A stretch of DNA of 45,046 bases from Welwitschia mirabilis (GCA_051453625.1 JBOZIK010000001.1:229308334-229353379), one strand, 5' to 3'; positions 19,540 to 32,992 are shown, counted from the stretch's first letter. The notes: generated by a model from the letters alone, not told the origin. Program-made: numbers and translations.

Positions 19540-20400
19540 ATAGGTAAATGATGGGGATATCTTAAAATTAAAAGAATTACTATCACACTTAAAGTATATG
19601 TTTGTGGATGAGAGAAATACCAAACCCTTAATCATTACTAATAGAATAGAAGTTAAATATAAGTACAAACTTACTTAACCTTTGAAATAAAATATGGGAT
19701 ACTTTTTTAAGTTTCATATGAATTTACAAAAAGTGATTTCACCTACTTTAGTAATGAATAAGATCTATTTTGAAGAGCATATAAAAGCCATTAGACAATT
19801 CCCTTATTATCTCAATCTATGTAAGATGGTGAAGGATGAGATTCATACATTATAGAAAGAAGGGATTAATTACCCTAACTTAGATAGTAAGTAGTTAAAT
19901 CTAATTATTGTAGTTCCTAAGAAAAATGATACATAGAATGTATGTATTAATTTTAAAAAATGTAATGAAAAAAAACCAAAAATGACCACTTCTTAACTCT
20001 ATATATTAGTCAAATCTTAGAAAAACTTTCTAAACATGGATATTATTACTTATTAGATAATATCATCTTTTATAAGATTTACTTATATTAGAATTTCATT
20101 TGATTTAAGTAATACTTCAACTACATTTTAACCAGCAATGACATCAATTGTTTCTAATATGCTTCAATAATCTATTGAAATTTTCATGCATGATCTTTCT
20201 TTAAATGGTGATTTATTTGAATAAAATCTTAAAATAATTCATAAATTATTATCAAGACATATAGAAAATGTTACTAATCTAATTTTGAAGAAAATCCATT
20301 TTATGATTAAAAAATAAATTATGTCGAAATATCAAATTTCAAAATTTGTGATAATCATATATCCTAAAATATTGAAGTATTATCTTATTACCTATACTAA
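19540..20400 (+). pseudogene. Ty3 reverse transcriptase, degenerate
   Basis: Fragments in order match Athila/Tat RT. LKLKELLSHLKYMFVDERNT with KPLII (about 19568-19640) is the 'LP.HL.Y.FL' linker. ISPTLVMNKIYFEE (19738), KEGINYPNLDSK and LIIVVPKKND (19860-19930), and VCINFKKCNE follow. FMHDLSLNGDLF (20182), then HIENVTNLILKKIHFMIKK, covers the active site and thumb. The catalytic FMDD reads FMHD, and many stops are present. It once copied element RNA into DNA. It is now inactive. Confidence 0.7.
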
Positions 20401-20619
20401 TAAATGTTATAACTTTAAGATATTTTATAAGATATTCTAGACATTTTTAATTTTTTATTAAATACTTTTAAAAAATAGCAAATCCTTTATACGAACTATT
20501 AGAAAAAGGTAAACTCTTGATCTCGAATGAATCTTATGAAAAAGAAAATTAATATCAACACCTATTAATAGTACACCTAATTACATATATCCTGTTGACT
20601 TTAATAGTAATGTTTGTAA

Positions 20620-20870
20620 CACTAATACATGTGCTATTTTATAATTCTACATTGATTACAAACCTAGGGTGATTTGTTATTTTTTAAAGCTTTAAATGAT
20701 ACTCAATAAAACTATATCACTACCAAAAAAAAAAAAAAACTACTTCTAGTAGTACTAAACTTAATAAGTTTAATATTCTCGAGTGGATTTCAAAGTTTAA
20801 CTTTATATTAATCATTTCACCATAAAATTTTTAACAATCAAACAAATTAATAATTCTTGAATTATGCGAT
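20620..20870 (+). pseudogene. Ty3 RNase H, degenerate
   Basis: FYIDYKPRVICYFLKL and a Lys-run followed by LLLVVLNLI (20640-20770) correspond to the family's 'YASKTL..AQ.NYSTTEKELLAVVFAL'. The T-T-E-K-E codons have become a run of 15 A, consistent with G-to-A decay plus slippage. Confidence 0.6.
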
Positions 20871-21039
20871 GTTTTTTTTACTATAAGAATTGAATCTAGA
20901 AATCTTAGATAAATTAGGATAAGAAAATATAGTTAGATAATATCTTTTTAGATTCAATTTACTTAAGGAATATCAAATATATAATACTTTCAACAATCAG
21001 TTTCTAATGAGAAATTATGTGTAGTTCAAAAAAATACTT

Positions 21040-22275
21040 CATAGAAAAGATCCTTGGTATGATGAAATTACAAATTATCTTTATAATTTAAAAGTTTTAA
21101 GGAATTGATTAAATGATGATAAATAATAATTCCTATAAAGAGTTTAAGTTCTAAGTTTAAAGAAAAAAGGAAAAAAAAGACCTTTCTTATATCAAATTTG
21201 CAAAGACGATATTACATATAGATGTATTTTTAAATGAGAATAACCTTAGATATTAAGGATAAATCCTATAGTAATTGAAGAGGACATTTTAATGGAAATA
21301 AACTTACACACAAAATTTTATAAAATTTATTTCTATTAGCTTACATTATTTAAGAATTTACACAATTATGTTTTAAAACATAATCCATGTTAACAATTTT
21401 AAGGAATATTTAAAAAGGATGAAATGCCTATGAATTTGATTTTAAAATGTGATCCCTTTGATGTTTAAGAAATTAATATCATTAGAACTTTTATTATATA
21501 AAATGGTTATTAATACATTCTAGCAAAAAATATGTCCAAGAAACCAAAATAAATGATGTTAAGATGCTAGTTGATTTTTTCTAAGAACACACCTTATAAC
21601 ATTCTGATCATCCACAAGTACTGATTAGTAATAAGAACTGATTTTGTAAATCAAATTATGAGGAAAGTGATGAAATACACAAGAATAATTCATAAAATAA
21701 TGACTACTTATCATCCACAAACTTAGGGTTGAATCAAATTACAATCATGAGATCAAAAGAATTTTATCAAAAATAGTGAATTTCAATCATGAGGATTAGC
21801 ATAAGAAATTAAATGATGATTAATAATCTTATTAAAAATACTTTGAAAACTCATTAAGATATACTTATTATCAATTAGTTTACAAAAATAGTGTCTATTA
21901 CTAGTATAAATTTGACATAAATCATGAAATATTATGCGAAAAATTAATCTCAAGACTAAAGTAAATATTTTGAAAAAAGTGATGCAACTATAAAAATTGG
22001 ATGAAACGAGATATTATTCAATCAAGTATTAGTGAATAATTAAGATATAAACAAATATAATCATAACTAGAAAATTAAAAGAAAGAACCATAGATGAAAG
22101 TTTTACTATATAACATGAGATTGCAAAAATGTTTAGGAAAATTAGTCATGAAATGGGAAGAATCTTTTGAAATCATCAAAATGAACTAGAATGGAAGAAT
22201 TTTTATTCAAAACCTAAATGATGATAGTTAATTCATAGTAAGTGATCAACAATTAAGGCTATATCTTAAAAATAA
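21040..22275 (+). pseudogene. Ty3 integrase, degenerate
   Basis: DPWYDEITNYLYNLKV (about 21050) precedes the zinc-binding HHCC region. Around 21420-21530, KDEMPMNLILKCDPFDV then GYXYILAKNMSKKPK covers the start of the catalytic core. MTTYHPQT (21700-21727) is the 'T.YHPQTNGQ' block. At 22133-22265, KLVMKWEESFEIIK, GRIFIQNLNDD and IVSDQQLRLYLK form the C-terminal domain ('KL...W.GPF.V'). No complete D-D-E triad can be read in one frame. It is inactive. Confidence 0.7.
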
Positions 22276-25200
22276 GCTATAGGATTTTTACATAAATCTT
22301 AATAAATTTATGAAATTCATTATTAAGTTTTTACTTCTATTCATTACCATGATGTAATTTTACCTTAGTTTATCTCATCTATTAAACATTTATACACATG
22401 ATTGAATAAGTAAATCCACAAATTTTCTTATTAGCTTTAACAAAAGAAATTCCAAATATTTTATAATGTAATAAGAATTTATCTTAAATTAATCTTTATT
22501 ATGTTAACATGGTTGGCATAAAACAATGTTCTCTTTTAATCATAAAATGTCGAAAATTGTGATGAGGATAATTTCTCTTATTGATTATAACTTTGTGTAT
22601 ACTTGATGTTATATTCTTATATTTATAAATTCAATTATTATTCCTTTATCATTTTCCATTCTTATATTATTCATATTACATGGAAGCAATCCAATTTACC
22701 TAATGTGCAAATATCTTTAAACATAATAATTAAACAATTACAATATCTTATTATAAGTGCATTAGGGAAAATATTCCTAAAAGGGGTATTTGATAGTGCA
22801 ACATGATAGTTAGGAGAAATTCACTAGGGGATCAATTAGCCATGACCTAGACTTTATTTTATGCATTCTTATTCCTCTGATAGTGATTGAACTCTCTTCA
22901 TTATGAAATAAGATTTTTATGACCTAATATGATTAATGAATAGTGATTCCCCATGAGTCCTCTTGGATTAATATCATTTATGGATTGGTTTATTAGTTAA
23001 CCTTATTATTACTAATCATGCTAACATGAGATAGTGACTTGTTAGAAATTGTTTTATTCATCCTAACAATCATACTTACTTTTACCATAAGATTATGTCT
23101 TTTACCTTTGTTAACCTTAAACATGGTTCTTAATTTCTTTAATTCTTTCATTTTTTACTTTTTAATTCTCTATTTTTTTAAAAATAATGTTCCATTTGAT
23201 TACTTACTAATAAATTAGTAATTCTTAGAAATGGAGGTAGAGTACTCATATGTTGGTTTGGACTAAGCTTGTATGGATGCTAAATATAAATGTTATCTCT
23301 TTATTAGCTGAGGATAATGGTTTCTAGTACTTTAAAACAATTAGATAACATGACTACTCCTTCAATTAATGATATTACTAATAACGTACTTTTATCATTA
23401 TTGGTAGTTATGAGAAAATATAAAAGCCTTTTTATTAGTAGTTATATGTTAAAAGTGGAGGAACATGATTTACTAAGAAGAAATCCATTTTCTAAATATC
23501 AGTTCCATGGTTCATCAATAATTTCAAGGAGATTAAACCAACTAGATAAATCTAAGAATATAATTACTCATGATATAATTATGATTTTGACTTTACATAA
23601 CCCTTAAAGATAGAAAAAGAATTTTGTTAAGGAATATAAGGTTTAAATTACAAGTTTAGGATGAGCTGGATTCATTCACTAGTAGATTCATACATTTTAT
23701 ATTATTGATAGTTACTTTTAATTTAAGTAGAATCAAGTAAATATTCTAATTTATTTCTCTTGAATTTATTTTAATTCTTTTTCATGTACTTATTTACCAT
23801 GGAAAGGGGCAATGATGATTACATAAATTTACCAATTTACCATGGAATTTTACCAAGTTTTCACCACATTTGATTACTTTTTGAAACATATTTTAATTAA
23901 ATGAACTAAATAATTAATGATATGTACGAATATTTTATTTTTCAAACCTTAATCTAATGTTTGATAAAATTCATCAACTTTGTGAAATTCATGATTAAAT
24001 TTACAAATATCATACATGCAATTTTTAGAAAAGATTTTAATTAATAAGATCATGTTTAGCATGTTTAAAAGGATTACAAATAACCTTTGGTAATGATATA
24101 ATCATGGTTTAAATTCAAAAATAAATTAAAATTGGTAATTATTAATGAAAATTTTGAGTTTTTATTTTATGGGTAATCTATAGCCTAGTGATAAATTCAG
24201 CTAAAAGGCTTATAGTCCATTAATAAGTATGATAATAAGATTTATATTCTAGTGATAACAAATAACTAATTTTGATTCAAGTGATAATTTTATCTCTTAG
24301 TGATAAATCAATAATAAGATGTATTTATCACTTAATGATAGCAAAAACAAAAGCAAAATGTATATTTCTTAAAAAGAAATTCTTATAACTATATTATAGC
24401 TTACTGATAGCCTTAGGGATTAGACAAATATGTGGTCAAAAAGTTAGTTATGTTTATTTATCATAGGCCACATGAATATGAACTATATGCAATAGATCCA
24501 TGATAAAGATTAAAGATTTAGCATATGATATGAATGAGTGATGAAGAAAGTGATAGAAAACTTTTAAAAAATGATAAGGAGTCAAAGAATGAAAATAATA
24601 TTAAATAAATCCTCATTCTAAGTACTTCTCACCCATATTTGAATTGACATGATTTCTATTGTAATTCATAAAAAATTCCTATGGAAGTCCATTATAAATT
24701 TAACCCTTTTAATTTAAAAAGAGGTTTAGATGTTGTAATTAAATTAATGAGATACATCTAATTATTCTTATACTTTATTTTTCTTTGTAATAATTATTAG
24801 TTTTAATGCTTATTTGCTACATCTTTAATTTTGTTCCATAATATGAAAACCACTTAAGGCTTCCTTATTAAAATAATCATGAAATATATAGAAGTTATAT
24901 TATCTAGTTGGTTTCTTTAATTTTCATTTTATTTTAATATTAACTAAATGCAAAAAATTTTAGTTAAATGTATTAGTTAATTTCACTTTGATTTCCATAC
25001 TTTTCATTAGTATTTTTTATTTTTGTATTTAGTTTTTATATATTTAATTAGTTCAATTGGCAATGTGGTTCCGATTGTAAATTTTTATCCTTTTTTTTAT
25101 TTTATAAAAGTGTCCCATTTATGTATTCATTAGAGGACCAATTTTCAAGAAATTCTATTATAATCAAATTCACTATTAATAAGGTAACATATTACTAGCA

Positions 25201-25649
25201 TTGTAGAATTAATATCATTTATCTTTCTTTTTATGTAGATATGAAAGTCAATTATTTATTTTTTATTTTATTTTTCACAATGAAATTTATTTGTAATTTA
25301 ACTTATTTAATTTACTAATTAGAAAAAAATAAGATATATGAAATATCTCAGTCCTAGCTTCTGTTACCTTGAATTCACATGTAAGAGCTTCTTAAGATAC
25401 AATAAGACTACCTCAAATTAGATTATCTAGTTTCTTATTATTCATCAAAAGGTTTGAATAATTTATTACAAAGGGTAAATTCCAATAGTATTTATAGTTA
25501 TATGCTATTAAATATGTTGAAAAGATGGATAGAAGAAGAGGGGAGTATGCTAATATGTTCTTTTTACATGTTAATGAAAAATAAGAAAAATTCAAGGGTT
25601 AAGGAGAAATATCCATGGGTTCTTTCAATTAGAGTTAGAAAGATTAATA
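22276..25649 (+). other. 3' internal region of the Ty3 element, no recognised protein
   Basis: AT-rich and full of stops in all frames. Some Athila elements carry an env-like ORF in this place, but I see no convincing signal. One open frame (23317-23607) is described separately. Confidence 0.4.
23317..23607 (+). CDS. Unrecognised 96-codon open frame
   Basis: Begins MVSSTLKQLDNMTTPSINDI and is open to TAA at 23605. The product would be mostly helical, with a Ser/Asn-rich start, one short hydrophobic segment (LLSLLVVM) and basic patches (LLRRNPFSKY, ISRRLNQLDKSK). No family was recognised. It lies between integrase and the pre-PPT region of a Ty3 element, where an env-like ORF would be expected. 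It stands out because surrounding frames close quickly, but chance survival in AT-rich sequence is possible. Confidence 0.2.
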   Translation: MVSSTLKQLDNMTTPSINDITNNVLLSLLVVMRKYKSLFISSYMLKVEEHDLLRRNPFSKYQFHGSSIISRRLNQLDKSKNIITHDIIMILTLHNP

Positions 25650-26556
25650 TTTTCATTATACTAACTTGGATTTCTAGAGCCTTTGATCTTTCACATCTAT
25701 ATTTTTATCCTTTTATATTAGAAAATGATTTGGCATTATTATGTAGGGATCTTAATGTGTAATAGTCCTTAATAGAAAAGGTTCATATCTTGTAAATACT
25801 TTTCTAAAAATTATTTAGCATTATTTAGGTTTATTACTACAAATGTATGCCATTTATCCCATGTTTCTTATTCTTATTCTTATTCTCTATCCATTACGTT
25901 TATCATTTAAAATGAAAAGAGATTTAATACATGCAATTTTAACTTTCATCTACTTAAAGAGGTAAGAGAAATACCAAAAATTATTCCTTTCTTATAATTA
26001 AAAATTATCTACTTCTATTTGTTAATAATTATAAATATATTCATATTAATGTTTCAAGTGGAAGGATAATAGATCATTTTTTATAGGAAAAATACAAGAA
26101 TAAGAAGGCATGATCACCTAGATAGTACTTCAAAAGAATAAGTGAAGACTTCTAGAGACTCAAAAGTAAAAGAAGATGATGATGAGTAAATCCATCACCA
26201 CATCCATTATACTCTAACTCCTCCTTTCTCCTAAGATGAAAGAGAGTTTATTACAATAGTCCTTATAAGGTAAACGAATTAAATCCCAAGATCTTTAATG
26301 ATAATGAAAAATAATCACAAGTAGCTAATGCATAGATTTCATAAAATCTAGATAAGGCTTACTGTAGAAAGCATAGGAATTTCCCTCTAGAAGTTCTTAT
26401 CCTATTTTATTTGTACCTTTTCTACTTCTCTTTCTGTTATTTCTATCTTCTTATTCTCTACTTCATATATGTACTACTTTCATGTTAGATAATAATACAA
26501 TGTATGTTTTCTATGTTTTAAACATTGGAGATAATGTCTAGATTAGTTTAGGGGAC
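25650..26556 (+). repeat. Ty3 pre-PPT region and polypurine tract, copy A
   Basis: Homologous to 30440-31345. It ends AACATTGGAGATAATGTCTA, then GATTAGTTTAGGGGA. This is the characteristic 'ACATTGAGGACAATGT...TTTGGGGGG' signature immediately before the 3' LTR of Athila/Tat elements. An open frame at 25454-25762 (Trp/Tyr/Phe-rich) partly overlaps. Its 3' half is shared with copy B in broken form, so it may be an env-like remnant. Confidence 0.6.
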
Positions 26557-28230
26557 TAAATATTAACCTCATTTTTCTTAAATTCTCTTAAAATTCAATT
26601 GAATTATGAATGAAATCATGATTTTCTTTATGTAGAATTTTTTTTTACATTGAAAATTTACAAAGGAAATAAGACTTATAAGATGAAAAGTTTTCTTTAA
26701 ACTTACAATTATATGATTCATTTAAAATTTTTTAATATATGAAGTGGATATCATAGATGATGAAGTATTTGAAGCTTAATAATTTGTATAATTACAATTG
26801 TTAATATGGTGTGTGAAAAAACATATGTGTAAAATTTTAAATTATGAAAATGACTTTTATAAAACATTATTATTTAAAATTTACTAAGAAACTAAAAAAT
26901 TACTCATTGGAGGATGTATTTAACTTAAATTTTTTAAATGTTTAACCTATATATTTTTACAAATTAATATAAATTTTAGACTATAAATACCATATTGGTA
27001 ATTAATATATTTTTTAGGTTTCAAAATTTTCATTAAGAAAGATTAACTTTTAGTTTTTTATTTATACATCATTCTAAGCTACTTAGACTTCATTAAAGCT
27101 AATCTAATGAAAAGGACTAATGCAACTAGTGTTTTGGGATGAAAGAGATCATGTAAATGATGGAAGACTAAATAGAGTTTAAGTTGATAGATTAACATTA
27201 AAGCTTAATGTTAAAATACTTTATAAATATGAAGGACTAGACATCCATTTCTTAGTACCTAACAAGGTCTATTGCTATTTATATTAATAACAAGAAGATA
27301 CCAATTGATATATTTATCCATTAGAAGAGACATATAAATACAACCTACCTCAAGGGTTAGAAATCTTTCATCTCATAACTGAACCCATCATCTTTCTTGA
27401 AGTTCACCAGTATTGAAGTACTAATATCTGGTCATCCATTAGTAATCTATCATTCTAGATCTATAATTTCTATTAGTATGATAAGGGCTTATCTCTTCAT
27501 GAGGTTCAAAGCCTCTCTTCTTTCTTCCCATGCATGAGGAAATGATTGACTCATAAGGAATTTGTCTCACTAAGCTATAGTACTTAATCTATGATAATTT
27601 TGTATTATCTATGTATTTACATCATTAATAAATGCACTTTAATTTAGGATTAGATTTACTTAATTTTTCCATCATTGATTCAATTAAGATCACTAGCTAT
27701 GTAATAATATGTTTAAAATGTTCTTTCATATTTCTTTCTTAGATCTATTTCTTTATGTTTTATTAGGATTTCAATTATTGATATGTTATTTTCTAATATA
27801 TTTTATGTGATTCTAGTGTGTTCTACATTTATTTTCATAACATAACACTTTCAATACTTATGCTTTAATTACATTGAAAATATATAGTGAATAATTTATT
27901 GCCTATCTATGAATCCAAGTTATACTGAGTATAATATTTTTTATCTGAATAGAGTTTGCTTGATAGATTGCCTTATGAANNNNNNNNNNGAAGAGTCATT
28001 TCTAATTCTGAGGAGGATATATTTACTTTATTGAATTTACACTTTACTATTTAAACAGTTTTGAAACCCCTTTTCTACTTTGAACTATAAGTGAAATTTT
28101 ATTTTATTCTTATAATCCTTAAAGTGTCTTTGTAATTCTTGTGAGATAACAACAAATAGGATCAACTATATTAAAATAGAATTTACTATTTTTTTTTTAC
28201 TTAGAACTACTATCTATAACTTGATAACTA
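26557..28230 (+). mobile_element. Ty3 LTR A
   Basis: Follows the PPT and aligns with LTR B (31346-32970) along its length. Shared landmarks are the TATA region (ATATAAATACAACCTACCTC near 27328), ATGAGGAAATGATTGA.TCAT, and a TGCACTTTAATTTAGGATTAG block. Length is about 1.67 kb. It contains a 10-N gap at 27980. A primer-site-like sequence follows, so it may act as 3' LTR of the left unit and 5' LTR of the next. Confidence 0.55.
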
Positions 28231-28252
28231 GGGTATATCATTCAATGATCAT
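28231..28252 (+). other. Possible decayed tRNA-Asp primer site after LTR A
   Basis: GGGTATATCATTCAATGATC can be aligned to TGGCGCCGTTGCCGGGGATC, mainly through C-to-T and G-to-A changes plus small shifts. The match is weak. The main support is the equal LTR lengths that result. Confidence 0.25.
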
Positions 28253-30439
28253 TAGTTATGACATAGTAAAGGTTGACCAGAAAACAAACTATAGATAAAA
28301 ATCTTATTAAAATAGTGAATCTAAAAACAAGAATAAAAACTTAATCATGATAAAAATACCCTTAAAAAATTTCAAACTAAATAATTTGGTTTTAAGAAGT
28401 GATTTAAGACTATAAATGTTTTTTGAAAAACTTGTATCAAAGTGGAGTGATTCATTATAAGTTTTAAAAGTATTTTCCCGTGGATCTATCAAGATTCTAA
28501 GCCTTAAGAATAATCATTGTTTTAAAGGTAACAGTAAAAAACTTAAAATATTTTCATAATTTTATTTTATTAGGCCATAACTTTAATCCTAGCTTCTTAA
28601 CCTAGAGTATTATGTAAGTATGTATATGTGTAAATTAACTTTAATAATGGAAAGTTTTAAGATTTATTTTGATCAAAACCTATAATTATGATAAGTATAT
28701 AGCCCAATTAGTTTAATTTGTAGGGAATAAAAATTTTAGATATCTTACACTACTTTTTTAAATTAAAGATTAATTATATTAAAGAAATTTTTAGGAAGTA
28801 ATTTAGATTTTTCATCCTTCTATGTTATGTATATTAGATGTTATACATGAAATTCTAAGATATTTATTGCTATATATGAAGAAAAACTTTGAAAATTCTA
28901 GAAATTATGTAAGATATATTATTGATTACCTTCATATTAAATCTCATTATGGGGAAGATATATGTGAAACCTATAAGTATAATACTTTCATAGTGTAATA
29001 ATTTATTATGTGAAAGATTCATATTAACATGTTTATGTTTGACACCAATCATGAAAATCAAGTCACTATTATGGGAGTGTATCATTTATACTAGTTTTAA
29101 AGAATTAAAACCTACANNNNNNNNNNGGGGGATTATAAAATGATATGTAAAGATGCAAAATGTTAGTATCTATATGAAGAATAATTGATCCATGTGTGGA
29201 AATTATTTGTATGACATTATTCATGTTCTACTTATATATTAGCTCAAAACTATTATACGTAAGTCTAAAGAAACAATGATTAAAGAACTTATAACTAAAT
29301 ATCTATAAGCCATCTAGAAATGGCTTAAGACATATGTGTTTGATATAAATTGATAATAGAGTTAAACTAAAGTTTGAGAGAATCTTTCACCTATGTGAAA
29401 ATCGTTCTTTCAAGTTAGTGATGGGCCTAAGGAGCAAAGTAATTAATAATGATAATACATTACATGACAAGTTTATCAAGAATTATGGTTAAGTATTATC
29501 ATAATTAGTTCAAATTATTAGTTAAGATAAATCCTTAAAATGTAAGGTTTCCTTAAGTTCATCAAGATAATTAATTCATCATTTGAATTTCTTTATTTTA
29601 TGTTTTAGTAGAATAAAACCTCTTATCATAGAAATGAATTTTGTTAATATTCATACCTAATTGATAACATCATAAGTAACTTATGTTAATGATTTGGATT
29701 GGGTATATAAATCTAATTATGATATTTCATTAATTTTGTAATTAGCACTGAAATTATATAAATAATTATTAATTAATAAATAAATGAAATAATCAAACTA
29801 AAAGTTAGATGAAAAAGAAATTTTTAAAAATACAACTTCATCTTCACCTATTTTTTAGAATTAAATTAACCTTCCAGAATTTCAATTTCCAATACACTAT
29901 TAAGTCTTATCAAATGTGATACATTAGGAAATAGAAATTCAAAATTTAATCTTAAGTCATATTACTACAAATCTCCACCATTTATTCTTAACAACTCATC
30001 ATTAATTAATATTTAATATTTCCTCTATAAAAATGATATCAAAATCCTATACTATTAAGGATTTATATTCTAAACCTAAATCATAGCTTTTAATATTGCA
30101 TTAGAAATTACTAATGCCTCTACAATAGATACAATTAGCATCACTATTAGTTTTTAACACTACTTCCTATTTTAATGGAATTATTAAGAGATAAAGCTAT
30201 GATGTCCGAGAGGATCATATACTTTATTATAAAGGAGGAATCTTTGGATTTTCTATAGTAATATGCTTATACATACCCATGAAATGTCAAAGATAGAGGT
30301 TGGGATACTCTCTTATAATAAATAGGAAACACCTACTATTCAAATGACATAAAATAATTTTATAATAACATCTACTTACTATAGAAATATGGATGTGCTA
30401 AAGAATTAGAAGACCAACAAGAATAACCATTGATCCTAT
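28253..30439 (+). other. Region between LTR A and pre-PPT copy B, nothing recognised
   Basis: AT-rich, stops in every frame, and a 10-N gap at 29117. No gag or pol motif seen. It would be an internally deleted Ty3 body if LTR A and LTR B bound one unit. Confidence 0.4.
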
Positions 30440-31345
30440 CAACCAATATAAGAGGAATTGATCTCTCAAATTTAAATTTTCATCCTTATATAAATCTCTA
30501 GCATTATTTTATGATGAACCTCATGTTGAATATATCCCCAATATAAAAGGTGCATTTTCTTGTAAATATTTATTTAGGAACTAATTTACATTATTTAGAT
30601 TTATAACCAGGAATTGTATCCCTTTTATTATGTAACATATTTTTATCTTATATTCATTTATCTTCTCTCTCTAACACCAAATTTAAAAAGGTTTAACATA
30701 TTTAAATTTCTCTTCCATGTATTAAAAGAAGTAAGAGGAAACTCCAAAAACTTCCCTTTCCCCACTCTTATAAATAACATTCTTAGATATCTAAATGGTA
30801 GTAAACCTCTCCCCATAGAGTAGTGATATGATAAAGCTATTAAATTTATCACAAAAATATAAATCATTAAGGTTAAAAGGCATAACCAATCACATTAAGA
30901 ATCTAGTAGCCAGGTTACACTACAAGTAATTAAGAAGAATGAAAAAAGAATAAAAGCCATTACAACCACCTTAAAAAAGGTTAAGAACTCCCACTCCTAC
31001 TTCCTTCAAAGAGGGAAAAAGAGTCATAGAAATGATGGTAAAAATACATAATATTTGGATTCAAATGATATATAATGAAATGAGGAGTAATCACATAGAA
31101 GTTATATATAGATTTAATAAGCTCCAAAGATCATTGGAGTGCCCCTTTTAAAAGTTCTTCTTTTACTTAACTTTTAATCTTATCTGTTTCTCTCTTTCCT
31201 ATTTATTTTTACTTTCTCCTTCCTTTTTTATGTAATTTTAAAATAACAAAAAAAATGATGTTTTCTTTTGAAAAATAACTTTTTATTAAAAATATTTTAA
31301 CATATTTTAAATATTGAGAACAATATCTAGATCTATTAAAGGGGG
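30440..31345 (+). repeat. Ty3 pre-PPT region and polypurine tract, copy B
   Basis: Second copy of 25650-26556. It ends ATATTGAGAACAATATCTAG, then ATCTATTAAAGGGGG, the same pre-LTR signature with a better preserved G-run. Confidence 0.65.
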
Positions 31346-32970
31346 TGATAATGAAAATCTACAATTTTCTAAAATTTAAATTTTTCTTAAAATTACACAT
31401 TGTCTCTACTTAGAGTTTTTTAACAAGTCAAAAAATTAAAAAATTACAAGTAAAATGAAACCCTTCTTTCTTTTTTTTAATTATTACTTTTTATTTTTTC
31501 TTTTCCTTTGTTATTTTTCTTTACATTTTGAAGCTTTACAACAAATCAATTTAATATATAAAATGTATGTATATGCACTTCAATTTTTTTAAGATCAATT
31601 ACTTTTTTATTTTTAATTTTGAATATTACACTCAAGGAACTAGAAAAATACTAGTGAGGAGTGTGTTTACACTTAAATTGTTACATATTTAATTCTTTAA
31701 ACTTTAATAAATAATATATTTTAAGGCTATGAATGCCATATTTATTATTTAAATATTATTACTCATGTTTTAGCCTTTAATTCCCAAATATGTTATTAAA
31801 AAAACTAATTCATGGTATTTTATTTATAGGTCACCATGAGTTATTTAACTTTCATAAAAGTCAAGTAATCTAAAGGGACTAGTATCACTATTCAAAATAC
31901 TAGTGTTACTAGTATTCTTAAGAGGAATGGGGCTTATAAGATGTGGATTGTAAAATAGAGGATGAATTATCAAATTAACCTTATATCATGTAGCTAAAAT
32001 TAGTATATTGACTAATGCCTTAAACTAAAGCTTTTAAAAAACTAAGGATCATACCTCTAAATCCTATATCCTAAATAGATTTTTTAGTGATTGTCTATTA
32101 TTAATAAGGATGTACTAATGTAATTTACAATCCTAAGAAAAGCTATAAAAATAAAGCCTACCTTGAGGATTTGAAATGTTTACATTTATGTTTATCATCC
32201 AATGTCATATAATTTTTTTTGTTCATTATTCCATTGGAATTCTACCATTTTAGATACAAATTTGCTATGGCTATAATGAGGATTTATCTCATTATGATAC
32301 TTTAAGCCTCTTTTCTTCTCCTTAAGCATAAGGAAATGATTAATTCATGATGAATCTACCTGGATAAGCCTAAATATTTATTTATGATAATTTGATATTT
32401 GTTGTTGCATTTGCATCACTACTGAATGCACTTTAATTTATGATTGGATTTACTATTTTCTTTCATGAGTGATACAATTATAAACATCGTTATAAAATAG
32501 TACATTTTAAATGTTGTTTTATACTTATCATTTAAAACTATTTATTTAATATATTATTAGATTTTAGATGATTAATATAATAGTATTTTTGACATCTCTT
32601 ACACTATCTTAGTATTTTTTTCTAGATTTTATTGTAATATGTAATATATCTAATAAATAATTAATTACTTGTTTATAAAGCTAATGTATACCTAAGATAA
32701 TATTTTTAGCTTAGATTTTTCTTGCTTACTAGATTATCTTATTAACAATTATTCTTAATTCCTAGGAGTAGTTTCTATAATATTTTAATCTTGAATCCTA
32801 TTTTAAATCTCTTTTCTATTTAAATCCTTATGTAAGATTTTTTTATGAACTTTTATAAGCTCTAAAATACTTATACAACTCATAAGAAAGAATCAAAATT
32901 AGGGTTAACTATGCTATAATAGGATACCCTAGTTTATTCATTTGAAATTATTACATATACCTTAACATCT
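31346..32970 (+). mobile_element. Ty3 LTR B
   Basis: Starts TGATAATGAAAATC after the G-run, about 1.62 kb. The TATA region (CTATAAAAATAAAGCCTACC near 32143) and downstream blocks match LTR A at an offset near 4.8 kb. It ends before AGGGCACATATTTTAAAGAT, a possible decayed primer site (32971-32990). Confidence 0.55.
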
Positions 32971-32992
32971 AGGGCACATATTTTAAAGATTA

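Noticed and set aside
20724-20740. Poly-A run of 15, considered as the tail of a LINE or SINE
   Set aside because: It sits in frame within the RNase H domain, where Thr-Glu-Lys-Glu codons are expected, and no target duplication or LINE sequence flanks it.
25413-25595. 60-codon minus-strand open frame (and similar ones at 28307-28492, 28870-29085, 30658-30867, 33612-33806, 40269-40502)
   Set aside because: Short, compositionally biased frames opposite decayed Ty3 or copia sequence. No motif, no support from position.
30614-30823. 69-codon plus-strand open frame with hydrophobic start
   Set aside because: It overlaps the pre-PPT region shared with copy A, where the same reading is broken by stops, so there is no sign of conservation as protein.
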